Positions 4,948-12,611 of a stretch of 42,739 nucleotides of DNA are shown in pieces. Position numbers and translations under genes: made by a program. Positions within the stretch are counted from its first letter, which is position 1. Every line of letters begins with the position of its first letter. This DNA comes from a virus. The notes under the pieces were generated by a model. That model had not been told where the DNA came from. It saw only the letters and a program-made list of their open reading frames with translations, and searched no databases. Where the stretch lies: IMG/VR virus record IMGVR_UViG_3300028388_004748, positions 1 to 42,739 of that record; one strand, written 5' to 3'.

Positions 4948-7194
4948 ATGCAAGCAGAGACGGAAACCATAGATCAAAATGCGCAAGCAGGTTATGAATC
5001 TTATTGCGAGGACGCGAATAATTTTCTGGATTCGTTTAATGTCGTACAGCTCATAGAAGGTGCCATCACAGAATTTACGACACATTCAGAGGAACCCGAA
5101 GGCAAGGTTAAGGTACTACGGACCGACAACGAGGAAATAAGGCAATTGACTCTTAACCATGGCGCACTTCTTAGTTATCCCATAGATATGTTGATCTCAC
5201 TGATTTTAAGTGAAAACGAACTGCAAGATGAGGCGATGTTAGGTGGCGCGGTTGTAGCTTACCACGAACCTTCACTGGGCCTACATGGGGATGTTTTTCC
5301 CGAGGGGATTTCATTTTATCTTCCAGCCCCAGAGGAATTTTATTTCTGGAAAGCCCCTAAAGATAATGAACCTCAAAGGTTTGAAAGTGCCTTGAGGGAG
5401 AGTTTTTTAGCGGACCGTTTTATGTCGCTTTGTCGCCATGATAGAGGGTTTTACTTAACTCCAATGCAATTTCAAGGTTTGATGAATGAGAGGAGTTTTC
5501 GTTTGCGAGATCGGGGTGTTGCCGTAGCGCAAAGAATCCTAATTGGAGAAGATAGCTTGCCTATTGAATGGAAAACCGCATTGCCTAGGGCTGATTTCCT
5601 AGAAGCAAGAAGGCTTGCTGATATAACTGAGCTAGGGCGCGGCGCTTTAATTTCAGCCCTGGAGACTTTTGAAGGGGATACGAGAAAAGACTATCTAGCC
5701 TTTGTAGACAAAAAACGATTACTTCTAGTACCTAACAATAACCGCTCCATCGGCCATATATATAATTTTGACACTGAATCTTGGGATAGCGGTAAGATTA
5801 GAGAATCCCTCTTTAATCAATGTAAAACCTATCCGAGTCATTTTGTGATTTTCCTTACGAGTGAGAATATTCATGACCTTCATTATGTGGAGTCTTTTTC
5901 ATTATATTATGAAGATGACTTAATCGAAGAGGAACGAGACCAATGGGATGAATGGATACGGAGTGGGTTTTGTATACGTTCGCATCATTGGTTCAAACAG
6001 TCATACCAAGAAATTCAATTAGCTCCTAAGCCACAGGAAGGGACTCTTGACTGGGCCTATCGAGAGCTAAGAAGGAAGGCTGCCCACGAGGACATAGAGC
6101 TGCTAAATTATGTGCAGAATATCACCGAGGCAGCGATGATCGTTACATCCAATTGGCATTGGGGAGAGATTTTCTTTAATGACCAAGGGTTTTTAAAAGT
6201 CAGAGAAAAGAGAGATATAAATGCGCTGATTTTCCAAAAGAGACTTCCCTCCGAATTTCTTGATTATAAAAAAGAGGAGGAAAAAGAGGAGGAAAAACAA
6301 GTCACCAAAGAACAAATTGAATCCTTTTTGGAGCAATCTAGTCGGCGCTTAGTTGCAGAATCCGAGGCAAGCAGAGAAGCCTATGATGCTCTAAACGTGA
6401 GAATTCAAGCACTCCGCAATGAGCTAGACTCCTGCACTAGCCAAGCAAGTGCTATTGCACAGCGCATGGGATACACGAGATCGGGCGATATGACTATGGC
6501 TGATGGGATTTTTGAGGATATAAAAGCACTCGCCACAACTGGTGTTTATGAATTCCTTGGGATTTCCGAGCGCGGTTATCTTCTCTTTAAAAACATATCT
6601 CCATTCTTTCTCAAGACTAGCGATGGAGAGGAGCGGTTTAATGTCCGTATTGGGCGGTTTTTATTCGAGGTCAATCCCTTTAATTACAAGGTAAGGTGCA
6701 AAAGTCTTGATCTCTGTGAGACTCCCACCACCGATTATAAGCATCCCTACCTCATGACCAATGATTGGCTTTGCTTTGGTGCCGAGGAGTCTCGACGATC
6801 TAAACTATTAGCAAGGCGCGATCTATATGATCTCATGCTTTTAGTGAGAGATCTTCTCACCTCTTTTGACCCAGGGAATCCCTATGTCTCTGATCAGGTT
6901 TTTATAGCAGCGCATAAGGCATGGGAGCGCGCAAAAGATATTGCAAGGCTTGAAGGCTCAGATTTTTCAGAGGCTCGCGCCGATTTTAATAGAGATATGG
7001 GGAATCGAGAACTTAAAGAGGGATTCTGTGATTACTACAATATCTACATCGGGGAATCCGGTGATATTCACCTCGGTAATGATGCTTATGAGATGACTGG
7101 GAGAGGCTGTCATTGGTACGAACATCCCTGGGATGACCCTTTTCATGCGGTAGATGATTATGAGGAGGAATGCGAAGATGACTGTTATATCTAA
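4948..7194 (+). CDS. Large protein with E2/UBC-like C-terminal domain, 748 aa
   Basis: The start at 4948 follows AAGGAG; a longer frame from 4843 would run through the terminator and is rejected. Residues 1-440 are not recognised. Residues about 448-505 are a Glu/Lys-rich coiled coil. Residues about 520-670 look like an E2-type (UBC/RWD-like) fold: strands, then YKHPYL (His599-Pro600), six residues to WLCFG with Cys609, then a long helix (DLYDLMLLVRDLLTS) ending near a Pro-Gly-Asn-Pro turn. This mirrors the E2 order HPN, active-site Cys, C-terminal helices. The tail is very acidic. Between the Ubl and the JAB/E1 genes it most likely carries the Ubl thioester and transfers it; the N-terminal region may choose the target. 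The E2 call is by motif and context, without an alignment. Confidence 0.65.
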   Translation: MQAETETIDQNAQAGYESYCEDANNFLDSFNVVQLIEGAITEFTTHSEEPEGKVKVLRTDNEEIRQLTLNHGALLSYPIDMLISLILSENELQDEAMLGGAVVAYHEPSLGLHGDVFPEGISFYLPAPEEFYFWKAPKDNEPQRFESALRESFLADRFMSLCRHDRGFYLTPMQFQGLMNERSFRLRDRGVAVAQRILIGEDSLPIEWKTALPRADFLEARRLADITELGRGALISALETFEGDTRKDYLAFVDKKRLLLVPNNNRSIGHIYNFDTESWDSGKIRESLFNQCKTYPSHFVIFLTSENIHDLHYVESFSLYYEDDLIEEERDQWDEWIRSGFCIRSHHWFKQSYQEIQLAPKPQEGTLDWAYRELRRKAAHEDIELLNYVQNITEAAMIVTSNWHWGEIFFNDQGFLKVREKRDINALIFQKRLPSEFLDYKKEEEKEEEKQVTKEQIESFLEQSSRRLVAESEASREAYDALNVRIQALRNELDSCTSQASAIAQRMGYTRSGDMTMADGIFEDIKALATTGVYEFLGISERGYLLFKNISPFFLKTSDGEERFNVRIGRFLFEVNPFNYKVRCKSLDLCETPTTDYKHPYLMTNDWLCFGAEESRRSKLLARRDLYDLMLLVRDLLTSFDPGNPYVSDQVFIAAHKAWERAKDIARLEGSDFSEARADFNRDMGNRELKEGFCDYYNIYIGESGDIHLGNDAYEMTGRGCHWYEHPWDDPFHAVDDYEEECEDDCYI

Positions 7195-7249
7195 GAAAAA
7201 AGAAAAAAGAACCAAAAAGGAAAAAAGGAAAACAAAGGAGGCGATTAAA

Positions 7250-8353
7250 ATGTTTTCGGATTTTAAAATTATACTGCCACTTAAAGTAAGGGAGCAGATA
7301 CAGTATTGGGTCGATAAGGCCGATAACGAGTGTTCAGGACTTGGGGATGCGTGGCTTGATCTTGACAAAAAAGAAGTGCGTATCACACGAGCCTTCATGC
7401 TAGATCAAGAATGCTCTGCTGTCGATACGGAGCTAGATGAAAAAGCAATTGCCAAGGCTATGTACGAGGCCCATCAAGATGAATCCAATGGTATCAAGAG
7501 AAATATCAAATTCTGGTGGCATTCACACGTTAATATGGAGGTGTTTTGGTCTGGTACTGATACTAAGGCCATGGAGGAACTGAGTGAACAATCATGGTTT
7601 GTGAATATCGTTTTTAATAAGAAACGAGAAATGCTAGGAGCTATATCCTATCCCTATAAAAAAGAGGCTGTGGGATATATTGAGGAAGGCATAACCTATG
7701 ACAATGACCTTAAGATCGAAGTGGAAGGTTCTATCTTTTCCGAGACTGAGATCGCAGCCATGGATAAGGAATTTAAAGAGAAGTACAAAGTGCGCACAGT
7801 GAAGACAACTATGTATAATGGCGGCATAATCACCGGCTACACATGGAAAAACGGAGTCTCGACTCCTATCTATGGGCCTAGTATGCCGAGCATGGAGGAA
7901 CCCGAAGTGGGATACAATCCGCCAGAAGTGGACCCCAAAGAGATCGAGGCTTGCTCCCCTTTCTCAAACAGCCTTAAAGCAGGTGATACGCTAAAAGGTG
8001 TGGCGCTTCTTTACACAAGCCCTACACTGTTAATCGGTCGTACACTAGAGGAATATAGCGAGGTGGTTTTTAAAAAGCATTATCATAATTGCTGGTACAC
8101 CTACGCTTGGGGCGCGGATGATATTGACCCCAAGGCTTATTATGCCATGCCCGATGATGTCCTTGAGATTCTCTTTAATGAACTTGATGATGTAGCCTAC
8201 AATAAAGAGACCGTAGAGGTTTTGTTTGATGCCTACGAGGCCCGAACGGGTCAAAGCAATATCCCTAAGAGAAAGATCGAGCCCGAGATTAATGGCAACA
8301 CATGGGATGATGCAGAGGGGTGGGATTACCGCGCATGGGGAGGTTTACTATGA
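7250..8353 (+). CDS. JAMM/JAB isopeptidase-like protein, 367 aa
   Basis: The start at 7250 follows AAAGGAGG eight bases upstream; an earlier in-frame start would translate an A-rich leader. The full JAMM zinc metallopeptidase motif is present: Glu27 (NECSGLG), His91-Ser92-His93, Ser101 and Asp104, with the exact H-x-H-x7-S-x2-D spacing. The fold occupies residues 1 to about 145. A further 220 residues are not recognised and may bind the modifier or a partner. JAB proteins beside Ubl, E1 and E2 genes cleave modifiers from targets or trim their C-terminus. Here it could remove Gln68 of the Ubl and reverse conjugation. The stop overlaps the E1-like start as ATGA. Confidence 0.88.
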   Translation: MFSDFKIILPLKVREQIQYWVDKADNECSGLGDAWLDLDKKEVRITRAFMLDQECSAVDTELDEKAIAKAMYEAHQDESNGIKRNIKFWWHSHVNMEVFWSGTDTKAMEELSEQSWFVNIVFNKKREMLGAISYPYKKEAVGYIEEGITYDNDLKIEVEGSIFSETEIAAMDKEFKEKYKVRTVKTTMYNGGIITGYTWKNGVSTPIYGPSMPSMEEPEVGYNPPEVDPKEIEACSPFSNSLKAGDTLKGVALLYTSPTLLIGRTLEEYSEVVFKKHYHNCWYTYAWGADDIDPKAYYAMPDDVLEILFNELDDVAYNKETVEVLFDAYEARTGQSNIPKRKIEPEINGNTWDDAEGWDYRAWGGLL

Positions 8354-9018
8354 GAAAAGAATTCTTAACTAGGCACGCAGACCTTCTCCCCTGGGAGAAT
8401 CTTGGCCTCTCCATAGCAATCATTGGGGCGGGAGCTGTCGGTTCCCAGGTGGCTTTATGCCTTGCCAAGCTAGGCTTTGATGATATTCATGTCTATGATT
8501 TTGACACGGTTGATGAAGAGAACATGAATTGCCAATGGTACGGACCTGAAGATATTGGAAAACTAAAGGCTGATTGCCTTTTCCACCAAGTCTACAGAAT
8601 GACTGGCACGGAAATTAACACTCATGCCCGGCGCGTAGAAGCTGGCTCAGGGCTAGAAGGAATGCCCGATATTGTTATCTGTGCTGTGGACTCCATGAAG
8701 GCTCGCGCGGAATTATGGGATGCTTTTGGGCGCGCGGCTAAGTGGTGGATTGACCCTAGAATGAGCGCGGAAGAGGCCTTGATCTATACGGTTAATCCCC
8801 GAGACCGAGCAGAATGCCAGCGTTATGTAAAGACTCTTTATAGCGACGAGGAGTCGGTACAAGAGTCCTGCACAGCCAAGGCTACTATGTATTGCGCCAT
8901 GATGCTGGCCGGTCATGTGGCAAAATTTGTCAAAGACATCGCTGTGGAGGATTCACCTTCCCACACAGTACAATGGAACATTAAGCAAGACGCATATCTA
9001 AACTATAGGAGGACTTAA
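8350..9018 (+). CDS. ThiF/E1-like Ubl-activating enzyme, 222 aa
   Basis: The ATG overlaps the JAB stop, so the two are coupled. The ThiF/MoeB/E1 Rossmann core is clear: IIGAGAVGS (residues 24-32) for ATP binding, VYDFDTVDEEN (48-58) with the acidic and Asn residues of the adenylation site, Lys71/Lys73, and ICAVDS (110-115) with the magnesium-binding Asp114. Cys174 (ESCTAK) is the best candidate for a catalytic cysteine. At 222 residues it is close to a minimal single-domain E1-like enzyme, without the added domains of eukaryotic E1. It should adenylate the Ubl C-terminal glycine. The arginine found after Asn-Leu-Gln in MoeB appears absent here (Cys61-Gln62), which is a point to check. Confidence 0.85.
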   Translation: MRKEFLTRHADLLPWENLGLSIAIIGAGAVGSQVALCLAKLGFDDIHVYDFDTVDEENMNCQWYGPEDIGKLKADCLFHQVYRMTGTEINTHARRVEAGSGLEGMPDIVICAVDSMKARAELWDAFGRAAKWWIDPRMSAEEALIYTVNPRDRAECQRYVKTLYSDEESVQESCTAKATMYCAMMLAGHVAKFVKDIAVEDSPSHTVQWNIKQDAYLNYRRT

Positions 9019-9019
9019 T

Positions 9020-9376
9020 ATGCACCAACCAACACAAGATGACTTAATTATGATTAAAGAAAATCTTGATATGTCTAACGCTGAGCTGGCACGAGCTGTA
9101 GGAGCATCTACGACTCAGGTAGTGGCTCGTTGGGTAGAGGGAGAAACATCACCTAGCCCAAGATTTTGGCCTAGTATCAATAAATTATTGTTACGACTAA
9201 ACACAAAAGCCCAAAAAATTGAGGAGCAAGAGGCTTCTGTATTCAAGGAGGAGCAAGCCTCCACTAATACCGAGATTAATTGGAGTACCATTGGGCAAGC
9301 GGCATATCTTGTCGCCTTAATGAGTCAAAACGAGCGTTATGCTCTCGGGAAATTGACCGGATTTATTACTGAATAA
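9020..9376 (+). CDS. XRE-like HTH protein, 118 aa
   Basis: Residues about 18-47 (MSNAELARAVGAS, QVVARWVEGETSPSP) fit the XRE/Cro helix-turn-helix, with the usual W-x-x-G-x-x-x-P ending. The C-terminal part is helical and unrecognised. AGGAGG lies seven bases before the ATG, inside the end of the E1-like gene, and only one base separates the two genes. It therefore belongs to the Ubl cassette transcript and may regulate it. A large hairpin after the gene marks the probable end of the operon. Confidence 0.72.
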   Translation: MHQPTQDDLIMIKENLDMSNAELARAVGASTTQVVARWVEGETSPSPRFWPSINKLLLRLNTKAQKIEEQEASVFKEEQASTNTEINWSTIGQAAYLVALMSQNERYALGKLTGFITE

Positions 9377-9382
9377 TACCAT

Positions 9383-9429
9383 GGGAGAGGGGGCCATAGG
9401 CATGAGGTTCACTTTTATGGCTCTCTCCT
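9383..9429 (+). terminator. Probable operon terminator
   Basis: GGAGAG (9384-9389) pairs with CTCTCC (9423-9428) and GCCATA (9393-9398) with TATGGC (9416-9421), with a small internal loop. A pyrimidine-rich tail (TCCCTTTCTATT) follows. It probably ends the transcript of the Ubl cassette and XRE gene. The U run is weak. Confidence 0.5.
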
Positions 9430-9502
9430 CCCTTTCTATTCCACAAAAAAGAAAAACACCTTAGATTAAAAGACATGATGCTCCCAACACAAAGGAGCAA
9501 CC

Positions 9503-10114
9503 ATGAATAATTTCAGACTATGGCCCACCTTCGAGAAAGTAATCACCGAGCTAGGCCTTTCCGCATACGATTGTCACAAAGAAATCCCAAGGAATGATGA
9601 ATACAGAGCCCTAGGTCATGGGGCGGGTGCAATCTGCATCGAGGAGGCCGTGACCCTTGGTGGGCTTCTAATGATTCACAAACCAGACATAGTGATAGAG
9701 CTAGGGACTGCATGGGGAGCAAGTTCTGTGGCCATGGCTTCGGTCCTAAAAGACCTTGGCAAGGGTCATCTTTATACCGTGGACCTAGCTAAGGATATGC
9801 CATTCACTAGCGCATTAGCAGAGAGGCATTCTCTACCTCTGACATATATCACAAAGACGCGAGGCCGCGACTTTTTAACGAACTTAGCTATTAAACCCAA
9901 TCTCAGATATTTTGTTTTCTCTGACACGGATATTCCCCAAAGGCCTGGGGAGGTTAAAGAAGTTATTAGACGTTTCCCAAAAGGGAGTCTTGTGGCGGTA
10001 CATGATACCTCTGACCTTCATCCCATCGGCCCAATGAACTTGCCTAAACACGTTACCGAGCGCGAAATTATAGAGCTGCCAAGCCCTCGGGGCCTTTCAA
10101 TTCTTAAAGTTTAA
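9503..10114 (+). CDS. Class I SAM methyltransferase (CmcI-like), 203 aa
   Basis: The ribosome binding site AAGGAG lies eight bases before the ATG. The Rossmann methyltransferase motif I is clear (VIELGTAWGASSVAMA, near residue 70). A second acidic strand follows (LYTVDL) and then a later strand with VHDTSDLHP. This pattern resembles the CmcI and small-molecule or sugar O-methyltransferase families (Methyltransf_24 type) rather than DNA methyltransferases, because no NPPY/DPPY motif is present. The next gene is a glycosyltransferase-like protein, so methylation of a surface sugar is a reasonable guess. The substrate is unknown. Confidence 0.72.
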   Translation: MNNFRLWPTFEKVITELGLSAYDCHKEIPRNDEYRALGHGAGAICIEEAVTLGGLLMIHKPDIVIELGTAWGASSVAMASVLKDLGKGHLYTVDLAKDMPFTSALAERHSLPLTYITKTRGRDFLTNLAIKPNLRYFVFSDTDIPQRPGEVKEVIRRFPKGSLVAVHDTSDLHPIGPMNLPKHVTEREIIELPSPRGLSILKV

Positions 10115-10146
10115 ATTCTAATCACCGATATGCCAGGGGGGCTATT

Positions 10147-11214
10147 ATGGAACCACTTAAACCAGTGGACCCTAGGGGAGAGCTAAAAAAGGCTCGCCAC
10201 AAGGGGTCTGTTGTCGATGAATCGGGGCTTTTTTTGAGAAAGCCTACGAAGCTGCATAGGCATACGTTTAATTATTTCTTACAGGGAGGAGGTCTTGGGG
10301 ACTATATATGTCAGATGCCGGTCTTTGAATATATGGCTGAAAACATGCCTCATGTCGATGGGAGGCTTTATGCGAGGCCTCCTTTTCTTGAGGTGGCTGA
10401 ATATATCATGAAGCCATGGCCCAAGTGGAAGGTGTATAATATCGATGACGCGCCCAAGATTATGCAGAAAGGCGAATTCATTTCATCTCCCACTAAATAT
10501 CATAAATATATAAATCCCTGCGGAGCGCATCTCATGGATTTAGGCTTTATGTACTACCTCAACATGGATAGGCCTCCACAAGGCTATGGGAGAATGCCTG
10601 ATCTCACCGGCTATTGCTCAGGCAAGGACTGGGGACTTCCCAAAGACTATGCGGTTATGACCCCAGGTTATACTTGTCTTACGCGAGCCACGCCAGCATG
10701 GGCCTTTAATGACCTATGCCAGTATCTTTTATCCCTAGGCATTACGCCGGTTTTTCTTGGGCGCGAGCACTTTGCAGATGCTGATGGAGGCTATGTGGCA
10801 GAGGACTATCATGCCAAGATCGGGGAAGGTGTGGACTTATCCCAGGGCATTAATCTCATGGAAAAGACAAGTCTTTTGGAGGCTGTGGAAATCATGAGGG
10901 GCGCGAAGATTGTACTAGGTGTGGACAATGGGCTGCTTCACTTTGCGGCCTGTACGGAGGTTCCTATCATCTTTGGGATGACGATAACAATTCCAAGGCA
11001 TCGGTGGCCGCGAAGAGCCAGGGGAGATACCGAGGTGATTACAGTAAGGCCCGAGAAGTTAAGCTGCATTGGATGCCAGTCTAAAGTCCGGTCTGTGGTG
11101 GGCTCAGACTTTAAATATTGTCTTTATGGGGATTACCTATGCACCGAGGCACTTTTTGAGAATGAATGCGCCGACTGGAAGAATGCAATTGATATTCTTT
11201 TAGAGGATTTCTAA
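10147..11214 (+). CDS. GT9/heptosyltransferase-like protein, 355 aa
   Basis: The fold looks like glycosyltransferase family 9 (ADP-heptose:LPS heptosyltransferase). Near the N-terminus is a glycine loop, GGGLGDYICQMPVFEYM (about residues 47-63), like the GxGD-x-x-x-x-P motif of WaaC/WaaF. The C-terminal half carries KIVLGVDNGLLHFAACTEVP, the donor-binding D-x-G-x-x-H-x-A motif, and then IIFGMT. Several cysteines follow (SCIGCQ, YCLYGDYLC). GT9 enzymes act at the inner face of the Gram-negative membrane. Here it may alter host LPS to block superinfection, together with the methyltransferase before it. That role is inferred. Confidence 0.75.
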   Translation: MEPLKPVDPRGELKKARHKGSVVDESGLFLRKPTKLHRHTFNYFLQGGGLGDYICQMPVFEYMAENMPHVDGRLYARPPFLEVAEYIMKPWPKWKVYNIDDAPKIMQKGEFISSPTKYHKYINPCGAHLMDLGFMYYLNMDRPPQGYGRMPDLTGYCSGKDWGLPKDYAVMTPGYTCLTRATPAWAFNDLCQYLLSLGITPVFLGREHFADADGGYVAEDYHAKIGEGVDLSQGINLMEKTSLLEAVEIMRGAKIVLGVDNGLLHFAACTEVPIIFGMTITIPRHRWPRRARGDTEVITVRPEKLSCIGCQSKVRSVVGSDFKYCLYGDYLCTEALFENECADWKNAIDILLEDF

Positions 11215-11233
11215 GGGAGCGCGTTCGCATCTC

Positions 11234-11330
11234 CGCGCACGCAAGTCAATAGCGGGTGGGAAGGAGTTAGGACCGAAGGATTAAAACACCCCCCAGGTAT
11301 TTTCCCTTTCTCGCGCACGCAAGTCAGTAG
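11234..11330. repeat. Direct repeats between convergent genes
   Basis: Two 19-base copies (11234-11252 and 11312-11330) differ at one position; the core is CGCGCACGCAAGTCA. They lie 78 bases apart in the gap between the + glycosyltransferase and the - gene that ends at 11339. A diverged third copy (CGCGAGCGCAAGTCC) occurs near 11429 inside that gene. The role is unknown. A small GC-rich stem (11219-11238) overlaps the first copy. Confidence 0.55.
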
Positions 11331-11338
11331 TAATGGTT

Positions 11339-11581
11339 TTAGGCCTTAAGTTCTATAATCTCCTCTACCCAGTGGTTAGGTAGAGTCATCACCATGGAAC
11401 ACTTCTCGTTGAAGGGGTCAATTTGCATCGCGAGCGCAAGTCCGTGATCGGAGTCTTCAATAAGAAAACCCACGGTGGTTATTTGCTTGCAAGCCCTTTT
11501 TGGCCCCACAATATCTTCCCACTCATCAGAGCTTTCGGCATCAATCCATGTCACCTTTACTATGGGAAATTGCTTATCCAT
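11339..11581 (-). CDS. Small hypothetical phage protein, 80 aa
   Basis: The start is supported by GGAGG ahead of the ATG and overlaps the end of the metallophosphoesterase gene by eight bases. The sequence has a type that I recognise from many phages: an N-terminal strand (IVKVTWIDAESSDEW), a central Thr-Val-Gly segment (TTVGFLIEDSDHGLALAM), and a C-terminal Pro-x-x-W helix (NHWVEEIIEL). No function is established. It is the last gene of the leftward lysis cluster and converges on the + accessory arm. Confidence 0.7.
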   Translation of the reverse strand: MDKQFPIVKVTWIDAESSDEWEDIVGPKRACKQITTVGFLIEDSDHGLALAMQIDPFNEKCSMVMTLPNHWVEEIIELKA

Positions 11582-12338
11582 AGATATATCCTCCGTAAAG
11601 TGCGCGCCCCTCCAAGATGCTCACCTGCTCGATAAAGGCTTCTGTCTGGTTTTCAATTGTCACCATGCAGAAACATTGCTGCCAGCTCTCATGCCCTTTA
11701 ACATAAGAAAAGACCCTTTGGTGTTCTTCACTCCGCTTGGTGCTACCAAGCCATCCATTAAAGAAGCAGTAATATTGCTTCCCACTTTTCCCGGTCCTCA
11801 CAGCAACCTGCTGTCTATGCGAACACCCATAGATCGAGGATTCGTCTATGTCTTTCTCTAGGCTGGTCATGGCCCCATTTTTGGCATAACTTGGAGGGGA
11901 GTGTTGGATATATACATTGCTCCCTTCGATCCGATACCGCGTATTGTAGGGATAAAATTTGATACCCAGATCAACGAGACCCAAGAGCTTGTCGAGTTTG
12001 AGGACCTCGAAGAGTTCTTTACAGTTTCTGAGGATGAAGCGTTCCAGCCGATCCTCGTGGTTTCCGAAAAGGAAGATTATTTCTGTCTTGGGAAATCGTT
12101 CTCGGAGGTGCTGGAGCCAGAGCCTGGTATCTTCTATTTCATCCCAAAGGATTGTCCCTACCCCAGGGTGCTTGGGTCCGTGCATGTTGACGTTATACAT
12201 GTCCATGAGGTCGCCATTAATAATAATCCTATCGACCTGTTGATCGTCTGCAATGTCGAGAACTAAAGCCACGGCTTGCTTATCATGGAAGGGGCGATGA
12301 AGGTCATTTATGACCAAGGTTTTAGTGATCACACCCAA
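11574..12338 (-). CDS. Calcineurin-like metallophosphoesterase, 254 aa
   Basis: The metallophosphoesterase motifs are in order: D-x-H (NDLHRPFHD), IINGDLMD, FGNHED, a His in YIQHSPP, and a final GCSH, which stands where the family's usual GHTH is found. These bind two metal ions and cleave phosphoesters. Such genes are frequent in phages and may act on nucleic acid ends or small nucleotides; the substrate is unknown. No ATG is available at the N-terminus. The frame opens with TTG at 12338, or GTG six bases later, and neither has a strong ribosome binding site, so the exact start is uncertain. Confidence 0.82.
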   Translation of the reverse strand: MGVITKTLVINDLHRPFHDKQAVALVLDIADDQQVDRIIINGDLMDMYNVNMHGPKHPGVGTILWDEIEDTRLWLQHLRERFPKTEIIFLFGNHEDRLERFILRNCKELFEVLKLDKLLGLVDLGIKFYPYNTRYRIEGSNVYIQHSPPSYAKNGAMTSLEKDIDESSIYGCSHRQQVAVRTGKSGKQYYCFFNGWLGSTKRSEEHQRVFSYVKGHESWQQCFCMVTIENQTEAFIEQVSILEGRALYGGYIYG

Positions 12339-12372
12339 TTATCGCCAGTGGGCGCTTTTATTAAAATATTAT

Positions 12373-12394
12373 GACCAAAAACTAGGCATTGGTC
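12373..12394 (-). terminator. Weak terminator-like hairpin
   Basis: On the - strand GACCAA and TTGGTC form a perfect 6-bp stem with a 10-base loop, followed by an A/U-rich stretch (ATAATATTTT). It directly follows the stop of the gene at 12395 and precedes the metallophosphoesterase gene, so it may reduce read-through. Confidence 0.4.
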
Positions 12395-12589
12395 TTAATT
12401 GAAAAATCCTAGTAGCTGTGCCAATTTACCTGCACCGACACCAGATGCGCTGCCAAAAAGGGTTGATAAGCCCAGAACACGCAGCTTGAAGGTGCTAAGT
12501 TCCATCTCCACATTGTCAATCTTGGCAAGCATATAAGCCCGCCATTCCTTTTCATTATCTACTATTCTTTGGATTTCTTCGGGGTTCAT
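12395..12589 (-). CDS. Holin candidate, XhlA-like layout, 64 aa
   Basis: The start at 12589 is fixed by AGGAGG; a longer frame would overlap the preceding gene. Residues 1-36 are a charged helix (EIQRIVDNEKEWRAYMLAKI), and residues about 37-62 are a single weakly hydrophobic segment rich in Leu, Gly and Ala. This is the layout of XhlA-type small membrane proteins that work with holins. Together with the nearby endolysin and lipoprotein, a lysis role is likely. The holin call rests on layout and context only. Confidence 0.5.
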   Translation of the reverse strand: MNPEEIQRIVDNEKEWRAYMLAKIDNVEMELSTFKLRVLGLSTLFGSASGVGAGKLAQLLGFFN

Positions 12590-12611
12590 TACGCCTCCTC
12601 TCAGATTATTT

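Noticed and set aside
11475-12266. Several + strand frames opposite the metallophosphoesterase gene
   Set aside because: Antisense shadows of a gene with all expected metal-binding motifs.
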